Positions 46,701 to 48,895 of a stretch of 64,000 bases of DNA are shown here, one piece after another (position 1 is the first letter of the stretch; each line of letters opens with the position of its first letter). The notes under the pieces were generated by a model. The model made no database searches. It was given only the letters and a program-made list of their open reading frames with translations, and was not told the origin of the DNA. This stretch comes from Lineus longissimus (lineage: Eukaryota > Nemertea > Pilidiophora > Heteronemertea > Lineidae), in NCBI RefSeq assembly GCF_910592395.1, contig NC_088323.1:7256001-7320000 (forward strand). Reading direction: 5' to 3'. A program made the position numbers and the translations under genes.

Positions 46701-47867
46701 CACACAGGGTGCGGTTGTTAGAAAGCATGTTAGCTCATAACATTATGCTGCCATGTTGTTACATGTGCATTGATGTACATGAAACAACATGTCAACATGA
46801 GGACTGTTAGAAGCTATCATGTTGTTACATGTGCATTGATGTACATGAAACAACATGTCAACATGATGACTGTTATAAGCTATCATGTTGTTACATGTGC
46901 ATTGATGTACATGAAACAACATATCAACATGATGACTGTTATAAGCTATCATGTTGTTACATGTGCATTGATGTACATGAAACAACATGTCAACATGATG
47001 ACTGTTAGAAGCTTTGCTTTCTAACAACCGGGCCCTTGCCGCTCTACGCCACTGATAAGACACAAACCTCTTTTCCAACCTGCTAGCCATGTATGGTTGA
47101 AAGTGGGAAGGATGCCCTCATAGTGATGATGAAATAAAGGACTCTTCACTTATTTCTTTTTGATGTTTCAGGTATAGATGCCCCAACTTCCGTGAAGAAT
47201 ATGCAAGAAGTCAAGAACTATGTCAGGTACGTGAGTCTGAATTCCTACCTCTGCTATGTTATATTCGTGAAATGAAAAAGGCATTCTTTCGATATCTTCG
47301 TCTTTTGACTATTTTTTTTCTCAGATTCAAAAACTTCCTACCTGCATGCCGAACAGGTAGCGCTTCTTCTTCTCAAGGAGCCACGGTGGTGTAGTCGTTC
47401 GGGTCTCTGACAAGCAGTCAAGAGGTCCCTGGTTCGATCCCCACTGGCGGCGTTAGACTTTAGGCAGGTCCCTTTGCCTCACATGCCTAACTCCACCCAG
47501 GTCTTTAAATGGGTACTGGTCAGAAATGCTCGGGTTGTAGCGCTGATTGAGCACTCTGAGCTCTACTGGAAGGTTTCAGCTTTGACAAGTGAATAAATGT
47601 AAAGCGCTTTGAGAATGTTGTACATTATAAAGCGCTCTACATTGTATATAAGAACTTGCATTTATTTTTCATTTTTTATTTATTTCTCATTTTTCACTCC
47701 CACACCCTGTGACTTCATGTAGCCTCATTTTGTGTTCCAGCAAAATTTTGGCCCAATTCAACCTTTATATCAAATTGTTTCGTTCCTTTTGCAGAAACTT
47801 CCATGTCATTGACAACCAGCGTGTCTTCACTCAACTCTCGCACAAGTTAGAACCTCGGCGCTCATGA
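5372..47867 (+). CDS. RAPGEF4: EPAC (cAMP-activated Rap guanine nucleotide exchange factor), multi-exon gene, 5' part incomplete
   Basis: cAMP-regulated exchange factor that loads GTP on Rap1/Rap2. Exons recognised by translation: 5372-5518, 28172-28397, 32359-32542, 35647-35792, 36284-36507, 36953-37065, 37445-37609, 38413-38569, 39302-39396, 39784-39908, 40431-40580, 41006-41103, 41772-41897, 43038-43216, 43794-43884, 44193-44331, 45131-45250, 47172-47226, 47795-47867. From 28172 on they total 2466 nt, i.e. 821 residues plus stop, with every phase compatible. Domain order is cNBD-A (second half), DEP, cNBD-B, REM, RA, CDC25 homology, as in vertebrate EPAC2 rather than EPAC1, which has a single cNBD. 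The terminal residues LEPRRS resemble the vertebrate EPAC2 end. The first half of cNBD-A was not found and probably lies upstream of the window. All introns are GT-AG except 37610-38412, which is AT-AC. The long exon 23904-26201 may belong between cNBD-A and DEP. Confidence 0.96.
5541..5865. mobile_element. Relative of the TTAACCC MITE family
   Basis: Begins TTAACCCTCTCGCTTCGGCA and contains ACTAATTATCCCCGAGTGCA and TGCTATGCACGTCAC blocks shared with 19460-19629. Directly follows the cNBD-A exon donor. Confidence 0.45.
5951..6360 (+). repeat. 85-bp minisatellite, about 5 copies
   Basis: Unit contains GAGCTTTGTGGTCAGGGTGG and CCATTCTTCATCAGGGAGCA; unit starts at 5951, 6036, 6121, 6206, 6291. 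Confidence 0.95.
6365..7426. other. Intronic, no gene seen
   Basis: Only the short tandem repeat at 6872. The 69-codon ORF at 6543 has no recognisable feature. Confidence 0.45.
6872..6935 (+). repeat. Short tandem repeat, about 3 copies
   Basis: GTTTTAGTATTCACTCA(A/G)A repeated. Confidence 0.85.
7427..7665 (+). mobile_element. SINE copy, 5' part
   Basis: Same tRNA-like head and body as 1089-1492, truncated on the right where a MITE end (7666-7712) abuts it. Confidence 0.75.
7713..9639. other. Intronic, no gene seen
   Basis: No clear exon, repeat array or RNA gene; CCATTGCCATCTTCAGGGCA at about 8230 resembles the dispersed repeat at 32100 and 37170. Confidence 0.45.
9640..9960 (-). mobile_element. 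SINE copy, reverse orientation
   Basis: Reverse complement of the 1089 family: GAGTATTCCTCCTCCAAGGC near the left, tRNA-like head near 9900-9950. Diverged. Confidence 0.65.
9961..10729. other. Intronic, no gene seen
   Basis: AT-rich; ATTATGATAGGATC is duplicated near 10460-10495. Confidence 0.45.
10730..10985 (-). mobile_element. SINE copy, reverse orientation, decayed
   Basis: Shares the CCTCC-rich 3' block, the ATTGGCCTAGTG block and the AAGGAACCTCGATTTTACGT block with the 1089 family in reverse. Confidence 0.55.
11040..11545 (+). repeat. 61-bp minisatellite, about 8 copies
   Basis: Alternating GTTTGGCAGCTTGGGCTCTA and GTTTGGCAACTTGGGTGTTT half-units. Since 61 is not a multiple of 3, all frames stay open and yield spurious ORFs up to 254 codons. 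Confidence 0.95.
11546..12547. other. Intronic, no gene seen
   Basis: CATATGTTGTGTGTGA-like strings occur twice (11826, 12161). Otherwise nothing. Confidence 0.4.
12548..12977. mobile_element. Foldback element, about 430 bp
   Basis: The left arm (GACATCGGTTCTGGATGAGT, then CTTTATTCGGAAAC) is mirrored by the right arm (GTCTCTGAATGAAGACTCGT, then CCAGAACTGACAT). Inside are several short GAGTCTGAATTCAGACTC-type palindromes. Confidence 0.75.
13248..13668 (+). repeat. About 43-bp minisatellite, about 10 copies
   Basis: Unit built on GTGAGGCATTTGAGGG and GTGACACATTGAGC; antisense ORFs across it are artefacts. Confidence 0.95.
13975..14064 (+). CDS. Candidate alternative coding exon
   Basis: ATG at 13975 or 13984 (AAAATGT), then [15 protein letters not shown] and [11 protein letters not shown] up to donor GTGAGG at phase 0. 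The composition is more coding-like and richer in CpG than its surroundings. All three frames are open here, so the frame is not certain. It could be an alternative EPAC N-terminus or part of a nested gene. Confidence 0.3.
14899..15476. mobile_element. MITE, 578 bp, TA-flanked
   Basis: Terminal inverted repeats: CCGTATTTTGCTGCGTATAA at the left, TTATACGCAGCAAAATACGG at the right, each next to TA. Subterminal CGCACC motifs recur inside. ORFs within are not significant. Confidence 0.85.
15477..16217. other. Intronic, no gene seen
   Basis: No supported feature. Poorly conserved, AT-rich. Confidence 0.4.
16218..16620. mobile_element. Long palindromic foldback with CCGCGGTGG repeats
   Basis: Left arm GTACGGTGGCCCATAGAGGA and right arm TCCTCTATGGGTCACCGTAC, about 70 nt each. 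The interior alternates ACCGCGGTGG palindromes with AATAATAT runs, so both strands can fold almost end to end. Confidence 0.85.
16985..17942 (+). repeat. 46-bp satellite-like array, about 20 copies
   Basis: Unit AACGGCAACGTTAGATTGCA then ACACAGCGCTACGCATTATG; first and last copies carry a 47-bp variant (GATGTCAAAA). Very homogeneous, CpG-containing, with palindromes AACGTT and AGCGCT kept in nearly every copy. Confidence 0.95.
17943..19018. other. Intronic, no gene seen
   Basis: Short minus-strand ORFs show no domain. No repeat array. Confidence 0.4.
19019..19197. mobile_element. Short MITE with TA flanks (TTAAGGACACC family)
   Basis: Left end AGAACCTCTCTTGGCGGACA, right end TGTCCTTAATAGAGAGTTTC before CTGCTGTA; termini are inverted and flanked by TA. 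Relatives: 7666-7712 (right end only), 60890-61063, 61943-62123. Confidence 0.7.
19460..19629. mobile_element. Relative of the TTAACCC MITE family, right part
   Basis: Shares CATCTATACTATT and GGCGTGTTTAGAGAGGGTG with 5541-5865 and ends GCGAAAGGGTTAA. Confidence 0.5.
19635..19740 (+). promoter_or_regulatory. Duplicated TATA-bearing segment upstream of the 19791 exon
   Basis: TATATAAA at 19728-19735 and an E-box CACGTG at 19715-19720. The stretch is a direct duplication: CACATGAATCCTATATAA and CACGTGAATCCTGTATATAA are both present, each followed by CATGTCGATTTCACCA. Confidence 0.35.
19791..19952 (+). CDS. Candidate alternative first coding exon of EPAC
   Basis: In-frame ATGs at 19791 and 19851. 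The shorter product is [20 protein letters not shown] followed by [14 protein letters not shown], low-complexity and probably disordered, ending at donor GTGAGT in phase 0. A TATA box at 19728 supports a local promoter. It could join the DEP exon directly, giving a form without cNBD-A, as known for mammalian EPAC2 short forms. No cDNA evidence is available to me. Confidence 0.4.
20240..20706 (+). repeat. 32-bp minisatellite, about 14 copies
   Basis: Unit TTGGTGATATGCTCCTTTGA TAACTGATGGCA. It lies between the 5' fragment (20028) and the full copy (20708) of the hairpin-ended element. Antisense ORFs up to 180 codons are artefacts. Confidence 0.95.
20708..21805 (+). mobile_element. Long hairpin-ended non-autonomous element with internal repeats
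   Basis: Starts TTTTTAGCTCACCTCTTAGC, whose end folds on AGAGGTGAGCT, followed by a (CGT)n run. Three internal units of about 300 bp contain AAGGTCACAGAGGTCA, CCACCAGGGGGC and ACATGTACCCCTT blocks. Ends GAGGTGAGCACAATGGCCCT. No transposase ORF. Copies: 28643-29481, 56617-58271 (reverse), and a 5' fragment at 20028-20165. Confidence 0.75.
21806..23439. other. Intronic, no gene seen
   Basis: Contains the degenerate repeat at 22198-22400. A minus-strand ORF at 21660-21941 overlaps the mobile element end and is not annotated. Confidence 0.4.
22198..22400 (+). repeat. Degenerate short tandem repeat
   Basis: Variants of TTTTCCAGAGATTCCTGGTG recur about every 25 bp. Confidence 0.8.
23440..23870 (+). 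repeat. 61-bp minisatellite, about 7 copies, running into the long exon
   Basis: Unit GTTGAACACTCTAGTGTTCC, ACCACGAGATACTACTGGAG, TTCTGCTGCTGGAGTTTGCC. The reading frame of the long exon is open only from 23706, within the array. Confidence 0.95.
23904..26201 (+). CDS. Long 766-codon exon of unknown function, probable EPAC N-terminal or linker exon
   Basis: Open from ATG 23904 (second ATG 23916) to a donor GTAAGT at 26202, ending in phase 0 (DSWTR), exactly what the DEP exon at 28172 (IPSGK) requires. I recognise no domain. The N-terminal third is basic. Residues about 215-400 hold degenerate repeats of the type LDLTxxP, including PLDLS (223-227) and PLDLT (230-234), which fit the CtBP-binding motif PxDLS. 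Residues about 487-498 are a basic cluster with RRLS and RRFS, PKA-type sites. The last 250 residues are acidic and Ser/Asn/Asp-rich, probably disordered. The exon end and its donor are duplicated 117 nt downstream. The frame is open upstream only to 23706, so an upstream acceptor inside the 61-bp repeats is possible. A 379-codon antisense ORF here is judged a shadow. Confidence 0.6.
26187..26405 (+). repeat. Two-copy duplication of the long-exon donor
   Basis: TCCTGGACCAGAGTAAGTTACC occurs at about 26189 and again 117 nt later, each followed by CATGTTGAAGTTGCC and TTGTTGTTGCTCA. Copy donor GT at 26319. Confidence 0.85.
26406..27569. other. Intron between the long exon and the DEP array
   Basis: No exon recognised. 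Some CpG-richer sequence at 26930-27120 with GCATGCGCA at about 27026. Confidence 0.4.
27570..28171 (+). repeat. Tandem copies of the DEP-exon acceptor
   Basis: Five copies of CTTTCAGATTCCTTCAGG with preceding TCTCACCATCCTTAAATCTG; exon-like starts at 27597, about 27738, 27823, 27940, 28057 before the real 28172. Spacing 115-117 in the later copies. Exon similarity ends after about 45 nt (78 nt in the first). Confidence 0.92.
28172..28397 (+). CDS. RAPGEF4: EPAC exon: DEP domain, first part
   Basis: Starts at phase 0 after TTTCTTTCAG and ends one base into a codon before GTAAGT. Reads [18 protein letters not shown], then [16 protein letters not shown] and GTEMVDWM, the EPAC DEP signature. 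The DEP domain takes EPAC to the plasma membrane. Five partial copies of its acceptor and first about 45 nt precede it in the intron. Confidence 0.95.
28643..29481 (+). mobile_element. Related hairpin-ended element in a DEP intron
   Basis: Starts TTTTTAGCTCAGCTGACAAG, a hairpin, then a (GTCT)n run and one TGGCCACCAGGGGGC. Ends GGCCCTTGGGCCTCTTGTT. A tRNA-like B box GGTTCCAATCC lies at about 29070-29095. Confidence 0.7.
29690..29822 (+). repeat. Two-copy direct repeat
   Basis: GGGAA(T/A)TGACACTGTGAAATG through CATATTTCAGACTAGC occurs twice. Confidence 0.85.
30370..30655 (+). repeat. About 110-bp repeat, 2.5-3 copies
   Basis: AAGGATTAGCATTTTCC, CAGCCAACTCACAGAGT and CCTTTTTGACTGGATTC recur in order. 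Confidence 0.9.
31316..31548. mobile_element. MITE with inverted termini
   Basis: The left end GGGTTTGACCATAGGCCACC and inner TTTTGGCTAGAACTTGAAA are mirrored on the right by TTTCAAGTTTTAGCCAAAA and GGCCTGTGGTCAAACC. About 230 bp. Confidence 0.65.
32359..32542 (+). CDS. RAPGEF4: EPAC exon: end of DEP domain and linker
   Basis: Joins the previous exon to give [17 protein letters not shown], the end of DEP, then a linker reading [13 protein letters not shown]. Donor GTAAGT follows two bases into a codon. The last about 55-60 nt plus the donor are repeated about 19 more times downstream. Reading through the donor gives GCG TAA, an immediate in-frame stop. Confidence 0.95.
32487..34355 (+). repeat. 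About 95-bp array of exon end plus splice donor, about 20 copies
   Basis: Unit: the last about 55-60 exon bases (CCATGTTGGGTCAAATCGGC through ATACTCCGCAAAGC), donor GTAAGTTA, and about 30 intron bases (CCCATATAAGCTACACCATA). Nearly all copies keep GTAAG. Variants (ATTATTCTCC, GATTTGCCCAGATG) recur in a fixed order, so higher-order duplication has occurred. Confidence 0.95.
34970..35432. mobile_element. MITE with TTACGA microsatellite termini
   Basis: Left AGTTTCCGCATCGCTTAC plus (ATTACG)n, right (CGTAAT)n plus GTAAGCGATGCGGAAACT. 463 bp, inside the intron before 35647. Confidence 0.8.
35647..35792 (+). CDS. RAPGEF4: EPAC exon: linker and start of cyclic-nucleotide domain B
   Basis: Translates as [20 protein letters not shown] followed by [20 protein letters not shown], the helical lead-in and first strands of cNBD-B. 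Acceptor TGTTTCAG, donor GTAAGT; phase 2 in, phase 1 out. Confidence 0.96.
35824..36035. mobile_element. MITE copy, same family as 31316
   Basis: Starts GGGTTGACCTAATAGGCC and ends GCCAAAATGGTGGTGCC, with the same internal AAGTGAATGCCAATTTTG block. Lies in the intron before the cNBD-B core exon. Confidence 0.55.
36284..36507 (+). CDS. RAPGEF4: EPAC exon: core of cyclic-nucleotide domain B
   Basis: Contains [20 protein letters not shown] and the cassette [18 protein letters not shown]. The FGK lysine stands where PKA has glutamate; this substitution is known from EPAC2 and underlies tolerance of 2'-O-alkyl cAMP analogues. The cassette arginine (APRAAT) is present. The donor is the weak GTGGGT, chosen because it alone keeps phase 0 with the next exon. 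Confidence 0.96.
36953..37065 (+). CDS. RAPGEF4: EPAC exon: hinge and lid of cyclic-nucleotide domain B
   Basis: Reads [20 protein letters not shown] then KIPMNKK, the conserved hinge/switchboard region joining the sensor to the catalytic half. Phase 0 in, two bases out, donor GTGAGT. Confidence 0.96.
37445..37609 (+). CDS. RAPGEF4: EPAC exon: REM domain, first part, with U12-type donor
   Basis: Reads [20 protein letters not shown] and later [15 protein letters not shown], the start of the REM (RasGEF_N) domain. No GT donor fits. The exon ends at TCACA and the intron begins ATATCCTTTT, a U12 AT-AC donor. Joining to 38413 restores [15 protein letters not shown], which aligns with the EPAC2 REM sequence. 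Confidence 0.92.
37560..38270 (+). repeat. 144-bp array carrying REM exon end and U12 donor
   Basis: AACCACCTCTGCCCCGCACT and TCACAATATCCTTTTTGG repeat with donors at 37610, 37754, 37898, 38042. Two shorter units (CTTCATGCCTTACAACCACT, then TCTACTATAAGGCTGAC) follow at about 38145-38262. Confidence 0.95.
37610..37620 (+). other. U12-type AT-AC 5' splice site
   Basis: ATATCCTTTTT matches the minor-spliceosome donor consensus /ATATCCTTT. The same string recurs exactly 144, 288 and 432 nt downstream (37754, 37898, 38042) within a tandem array. Confidence 0.88.
38395..38412 (+). other. U12 branch site and AC acceptor
   Basis: TTCCTTAAT (38395-38403) matches the U12 branch-point consensus TTCCTTRAY. 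An AC dinucleotide at 38411-38412 lies about 10 nt after the branch adenosine, typical U12 spacing. Exon sequence starts at 38413. Confidence 0.87.
38413..38569 (+). CDS. RAPGEF4: EPAC exon: REM domain, second part
   Basis: First base completes a histidine codon, then YHAEATAQG and [15 protein letters not shown], followed by [11 protein letters not shown]. Donor GTACGT at phase 0. It continues the REM helices. Confidence 0.93.
38880..39180 (+). repeat. Interspersed repeat, single-copy form
   Basis: Shares GCCGCCATGCACAGCCACT, ATAATGATTTTCGTCA, CCTGTTTGGAGAAGTAACAG and AAAAACCAACATATCTC with 45560-45800, where the same end has expanded in tandem. Confidence 0.75.
39302..39396 (+). CDS. RAPGEF4: EPAC exon: REM domain, last helices
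   Basis: Reads [20 protein letters not shown] then [12 protein letters not shown]. Acceptor TTTGCAG, donor GTATGT, two bases over. Sequence is less conserved here, as in other EPACs, but phase and position fit. Confidence 0.88.
39784..39908 (+). CDS. RAPGEF4: EPAC exon: REM-RA linker
   Basis: Basic and serine-rich linker ([19 protein letters not shown], then [15 protein letters not shown]) between REM and RA. It is supported mainly by phase (one base in, one base out), consensus sites TGATTGCAG and GTAAGC, and its position. Confidence 0.87.
40431..40580 (+). CDS. RAPGEF4: EPAC exon: Ras-association domain, first part
   Basis: Reads [20 protein letters not shown] and [20 protein letters not shown], an RA fold. 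The donor GTAGGT after AAT GGT G is chosen by phase; the nearby GTAATA would put a stop in the next exon. Two further 76-nt copies of this exon end and donor follow. Confidence 0.92.
40530..40740 (+). repeat. 76-bp array of RA exon end plus donor, 3 copies
   Basis: ATTGGTCTCCCAGATGATAA through TCTAATGGTGGTAGGTAATA; donors at 40581, 40657, 40733. A CTATCTCAG acceptor-like string precedes each extra copy. Confidence 0.92.
41006..41103 (+). CDS. RAPGEF4: EPAC exon: Ras-association domain, second part
   Basis: Completes a glutamate codon, then [20 protein letters not shown] and [12 protein letters not shown], the last RA strands before the catalytic domain. Donor GTAAGT, phase 0. Confidence 0.93.
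41205..41425 (+). repeat. 32-bp minisatellite, about 7 copies
   Basis: Unit TTTAAAGTTGAGTCAATGTT TATCCGACTTCC. Confidence 0.95.
41772..41897 (+). CDS. RAPGEF4: EPAC exon: start of CDC25/RasGEF domain
   Basis: 42 codons, phase 0 at both ends. TPLPEQDGP is followed by [20 protein letters not shown], the first helix of the RasGEF domain. Confidence 0.96.
41898..43037. other. EPAC intron, no repeat or gene seen
   Basis: About 1.1 kb between two catalytic-domain exons. CTGAAGAAGTCCTTAGCG at about 42910 may be a mobile-element end. Confidence 0.4.
43038..43216 (+). CDS. RAPGEF4: EPAC exon: CDC25/RasGEF core, SCR region
   Basis: Reads [40 protein letters not shown] and [12 protein letters not shown]. 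The [13 protein letters not shown] stretch is a RasGEF structural signature. Phase 0 in, two bases out, donor GTAAGT. Confidence 0.97.
43794..43884 (+). CDS. RAPGEF4: EPAC exon: CDC25/RasGEF core, NLNSF motif
   Basis: Contains [20 protein letters not shown] and [22 protein letters not shown] is the best-known RasGEF signature, contacting switch II of the GTPase. Donor GTGAGG, phase 0. Confidence 0.97.
44193..44331 (+). CDS. RAPGEF4: EPAC exon: CDC25/RasGEF core, helical hairpin region
   Basis: Reads [40 protein letters not shown] and MPLLMK. The NHRAYR and IPFMPLL blocks flank the catalytic helical hairpin. Donor GTGAGT after one base. Confidence 0.97.
44357..44740 (+). repeat. About 120-bp repeat, 3 copies
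   Basis: CACTCACTCCTTGGATTGCC, AACTTGAAGCAGGCTTGTTG and AAGGGCCGACCATAAGTACG recur; begins 26 nt after an EPAC donor. Confidence 0.92.
44730..44930. mobile_element. MITE copy fused to a tandem array
   Basis: Carries ATGCCAATTTCGAGGTAG and ACTTGAAATTAGCATTCACTT. Its left terminus (ACCATAAATACGACCATTTTGA) also forms part of the tandem units at 44357-44740. Confidence 0.5.
45131..45250 (+). CDS. RAPGEF4: EPAC exon: CDC25/Ras[12 protein letters not shown] motif
   Basis: Reads [20 protein letters not shown] followed by [16 protein letters not shown]. Donor GTAAGT after one base. A 15-bp minisatellite begins about 35 nt downstream. Confidence 0.97.
45283..45470 (+). repeat. 15-bp minisatellite (CAGCACACCTGCCCA), about 12 copies
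   Basis: Near-perfect units with CTGTACACC variants. The reverse complement of the same unit forms the array at 48470-48745. Confidence 0.95.
45720..46388 (+). repeat. 84-bp minisatellite, about 8 copies
   Basis: TGTTTGAAAAACCAACATAT, CTCATGCTCAAGTTGTCCCT and TTTGGAGAAGTTACTGTCCT. Expanded from the 3' part of the interspersed repeat also seen at 38880-39180. Confidence 0.95.
46750..47018 (+). repeat. Palindrome-bearing repeat, 4 copies
   Basis: Each about 66-bp unit contains CATGTTGTTACATG and CATGAAACAACATG, which pair as a hairpin. Confidence 0.92.
47172..47226 (+). CDS. RAPGEF4: EPAC exon: penultimate, CDC25 C-terminus
   Basis: Short exon reading [17 protein letters not shown] after a split arginine codon. 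Acceptor TGTTTCAG, donor GTACGT. It matches the last helix region of the EPAC catalytic domain. Confidence 0.92.
47378..47648 (+). mobile_element. Second tRNA-derived SINE family, in the last EPAC intron
   Basis: tRNA-like head with B box GGTTCGATCCC and a tail reading AAAGCGCTTTGAGAATGTTG followed by TATAAAGCGCTCTA. The tail resembles those borrowed from LINE 3' ends in many animal SINEs. Confidence 0.7.
47795..47867 (+). CDS. RAPGEF4: EPAC last coding exon and stop
   Basis: Reads [20 protein letters not shown] then RRS and TGA at 47865-47867. The C-terminal SHKLEPRR is nearly the vertebrate EPAC2 terminus. Confidence 0.97.
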
Positions 47868-47914
47868 CAATGATGTCATCATAGGTACATCCCTACATTC
47901 CATATCCTCCAAAT

Positions 47915-48175
47915 CAAGGTCAAGGTCGAGGATACTCCTCAAGGTCAAGTAGTAATGACCTTGACAATAACACTAGAAGTATGGCTTGTAAAGGATTGAA
48001 GGTCCGAAAATGGCAATGTGTCTGACCTTGACAAATGAACTTGAAAGCCCAAAGGTCACTGTATTGATTTCATGAGAAAGGCTGAAGGTCGTGTGAATTT
48101 AGGAGTTCAAGGTCATCAAGTGAGGAAATTCAGGTGAAGCAGAATGTGCCTTATGTGAAGGTCAGGGTCACAAAA
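47915..48175 (+). promoter_or_regulatory. Cluster of AGGTCA half-sites after the EPAC stop
   Basis: At least eight AAGGTC(A) half-sites on both strands, including TCAAGGTCAAGGTC at about 47920 and GAAGGTCAGGGTCAC at about 48158. Probably 3' UTR. Confidence 0.4.
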
Positions 48176-48469
48176 AGGATGATGTTGCGAAATGTTCCCT
48201 GGTGGATAACGACCCTTGGCCCTCTGTCATGTTGACTTTTGACTATGAAATGAGGGTCAATTTGGTACGGTGTGGCAATAAAGGCAATGAGTATTGAGTG
48301 CTTGCCCGACGGTATTCTGACTGTAGTGGCTGCCTTGAATAAGGCCTATAGGTAACCGGCCCGAGGTAAACTTGCCTAAAACATTGCCAGTGTCCAAGAC
48401 TAATTTACCAGGGGCAGTAACAAGAAACCTAGTCCGGCAATCTCTTATTTTCATCGGATACAGAAGTTG

Positions 48470-48745
48470 GGGCAGGTGTGCTGTGGGCAGGTGTCCTGTG
48501 GGCAGGTGTGCTGTGGGCAGGTGTGCTGTGGGCAGGTGTCCTGTGGGCAGGTGTGCTGTGGGCAGGTGTACAGTGGGCAGGTGTACAGTGGGCAGGTGTG
48601 CTGTGGGCAGGTGTGCTGTGGGCAGGTGTGCTGTGGGCAGGTGTGCTGTGGGCAGGTGTGCTGTGGGCAGGTGTCCTGTGGGCAGGTCTGCTGTGGGCAG
48701 GTGTGCTGTGGGCAGGTGTACAGTGGGCAGGTGTGCTGTGGGCGA
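48470..48745 (+). repeat. 15-bp minisatellite (TGGGCAGGTGTGCTG), about 18 copies
   Basis: Same unit as 45283-45470 in opposite orientation, with the same GTACAGTGG variant. Because 15 is a multiple of 3 all frames are open, giving pentapeptide-repeat ORFs that are not genes. Confidence 0.95.
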
Positions 48746-48889
48746 GTTACTGGCACATTCAGGAGATCCACCACAGTGATTTTATTGTGACACTAGGGCT
48801 TTGTTACGGTCTTAATACAAGGAACTTGAAAAATATTCAAATTTGATGAAATCTTATGAAAATATTCAAATTTGATAAAATCTTACAAA

Positions 48890-48895
48890 AATAAA
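48890..48895 (+). terminator. Possible EPAC poly(A) signal
   Basis: AATAAA in an AT-rich stretch about 1 kb after the EPAC stop. It would place a 15-bp minisatellite inside the 3' UTR. Other signals further on cannot be excluded. Confidence 0.25.

Noticed and set aside
48372-48846. Cys/Gly/Val pentapeptide-repeat ORFs on both strands
   Set aside because: The 15-bp minisatellite keeps every frame open. It lies in probable 3' UTR.
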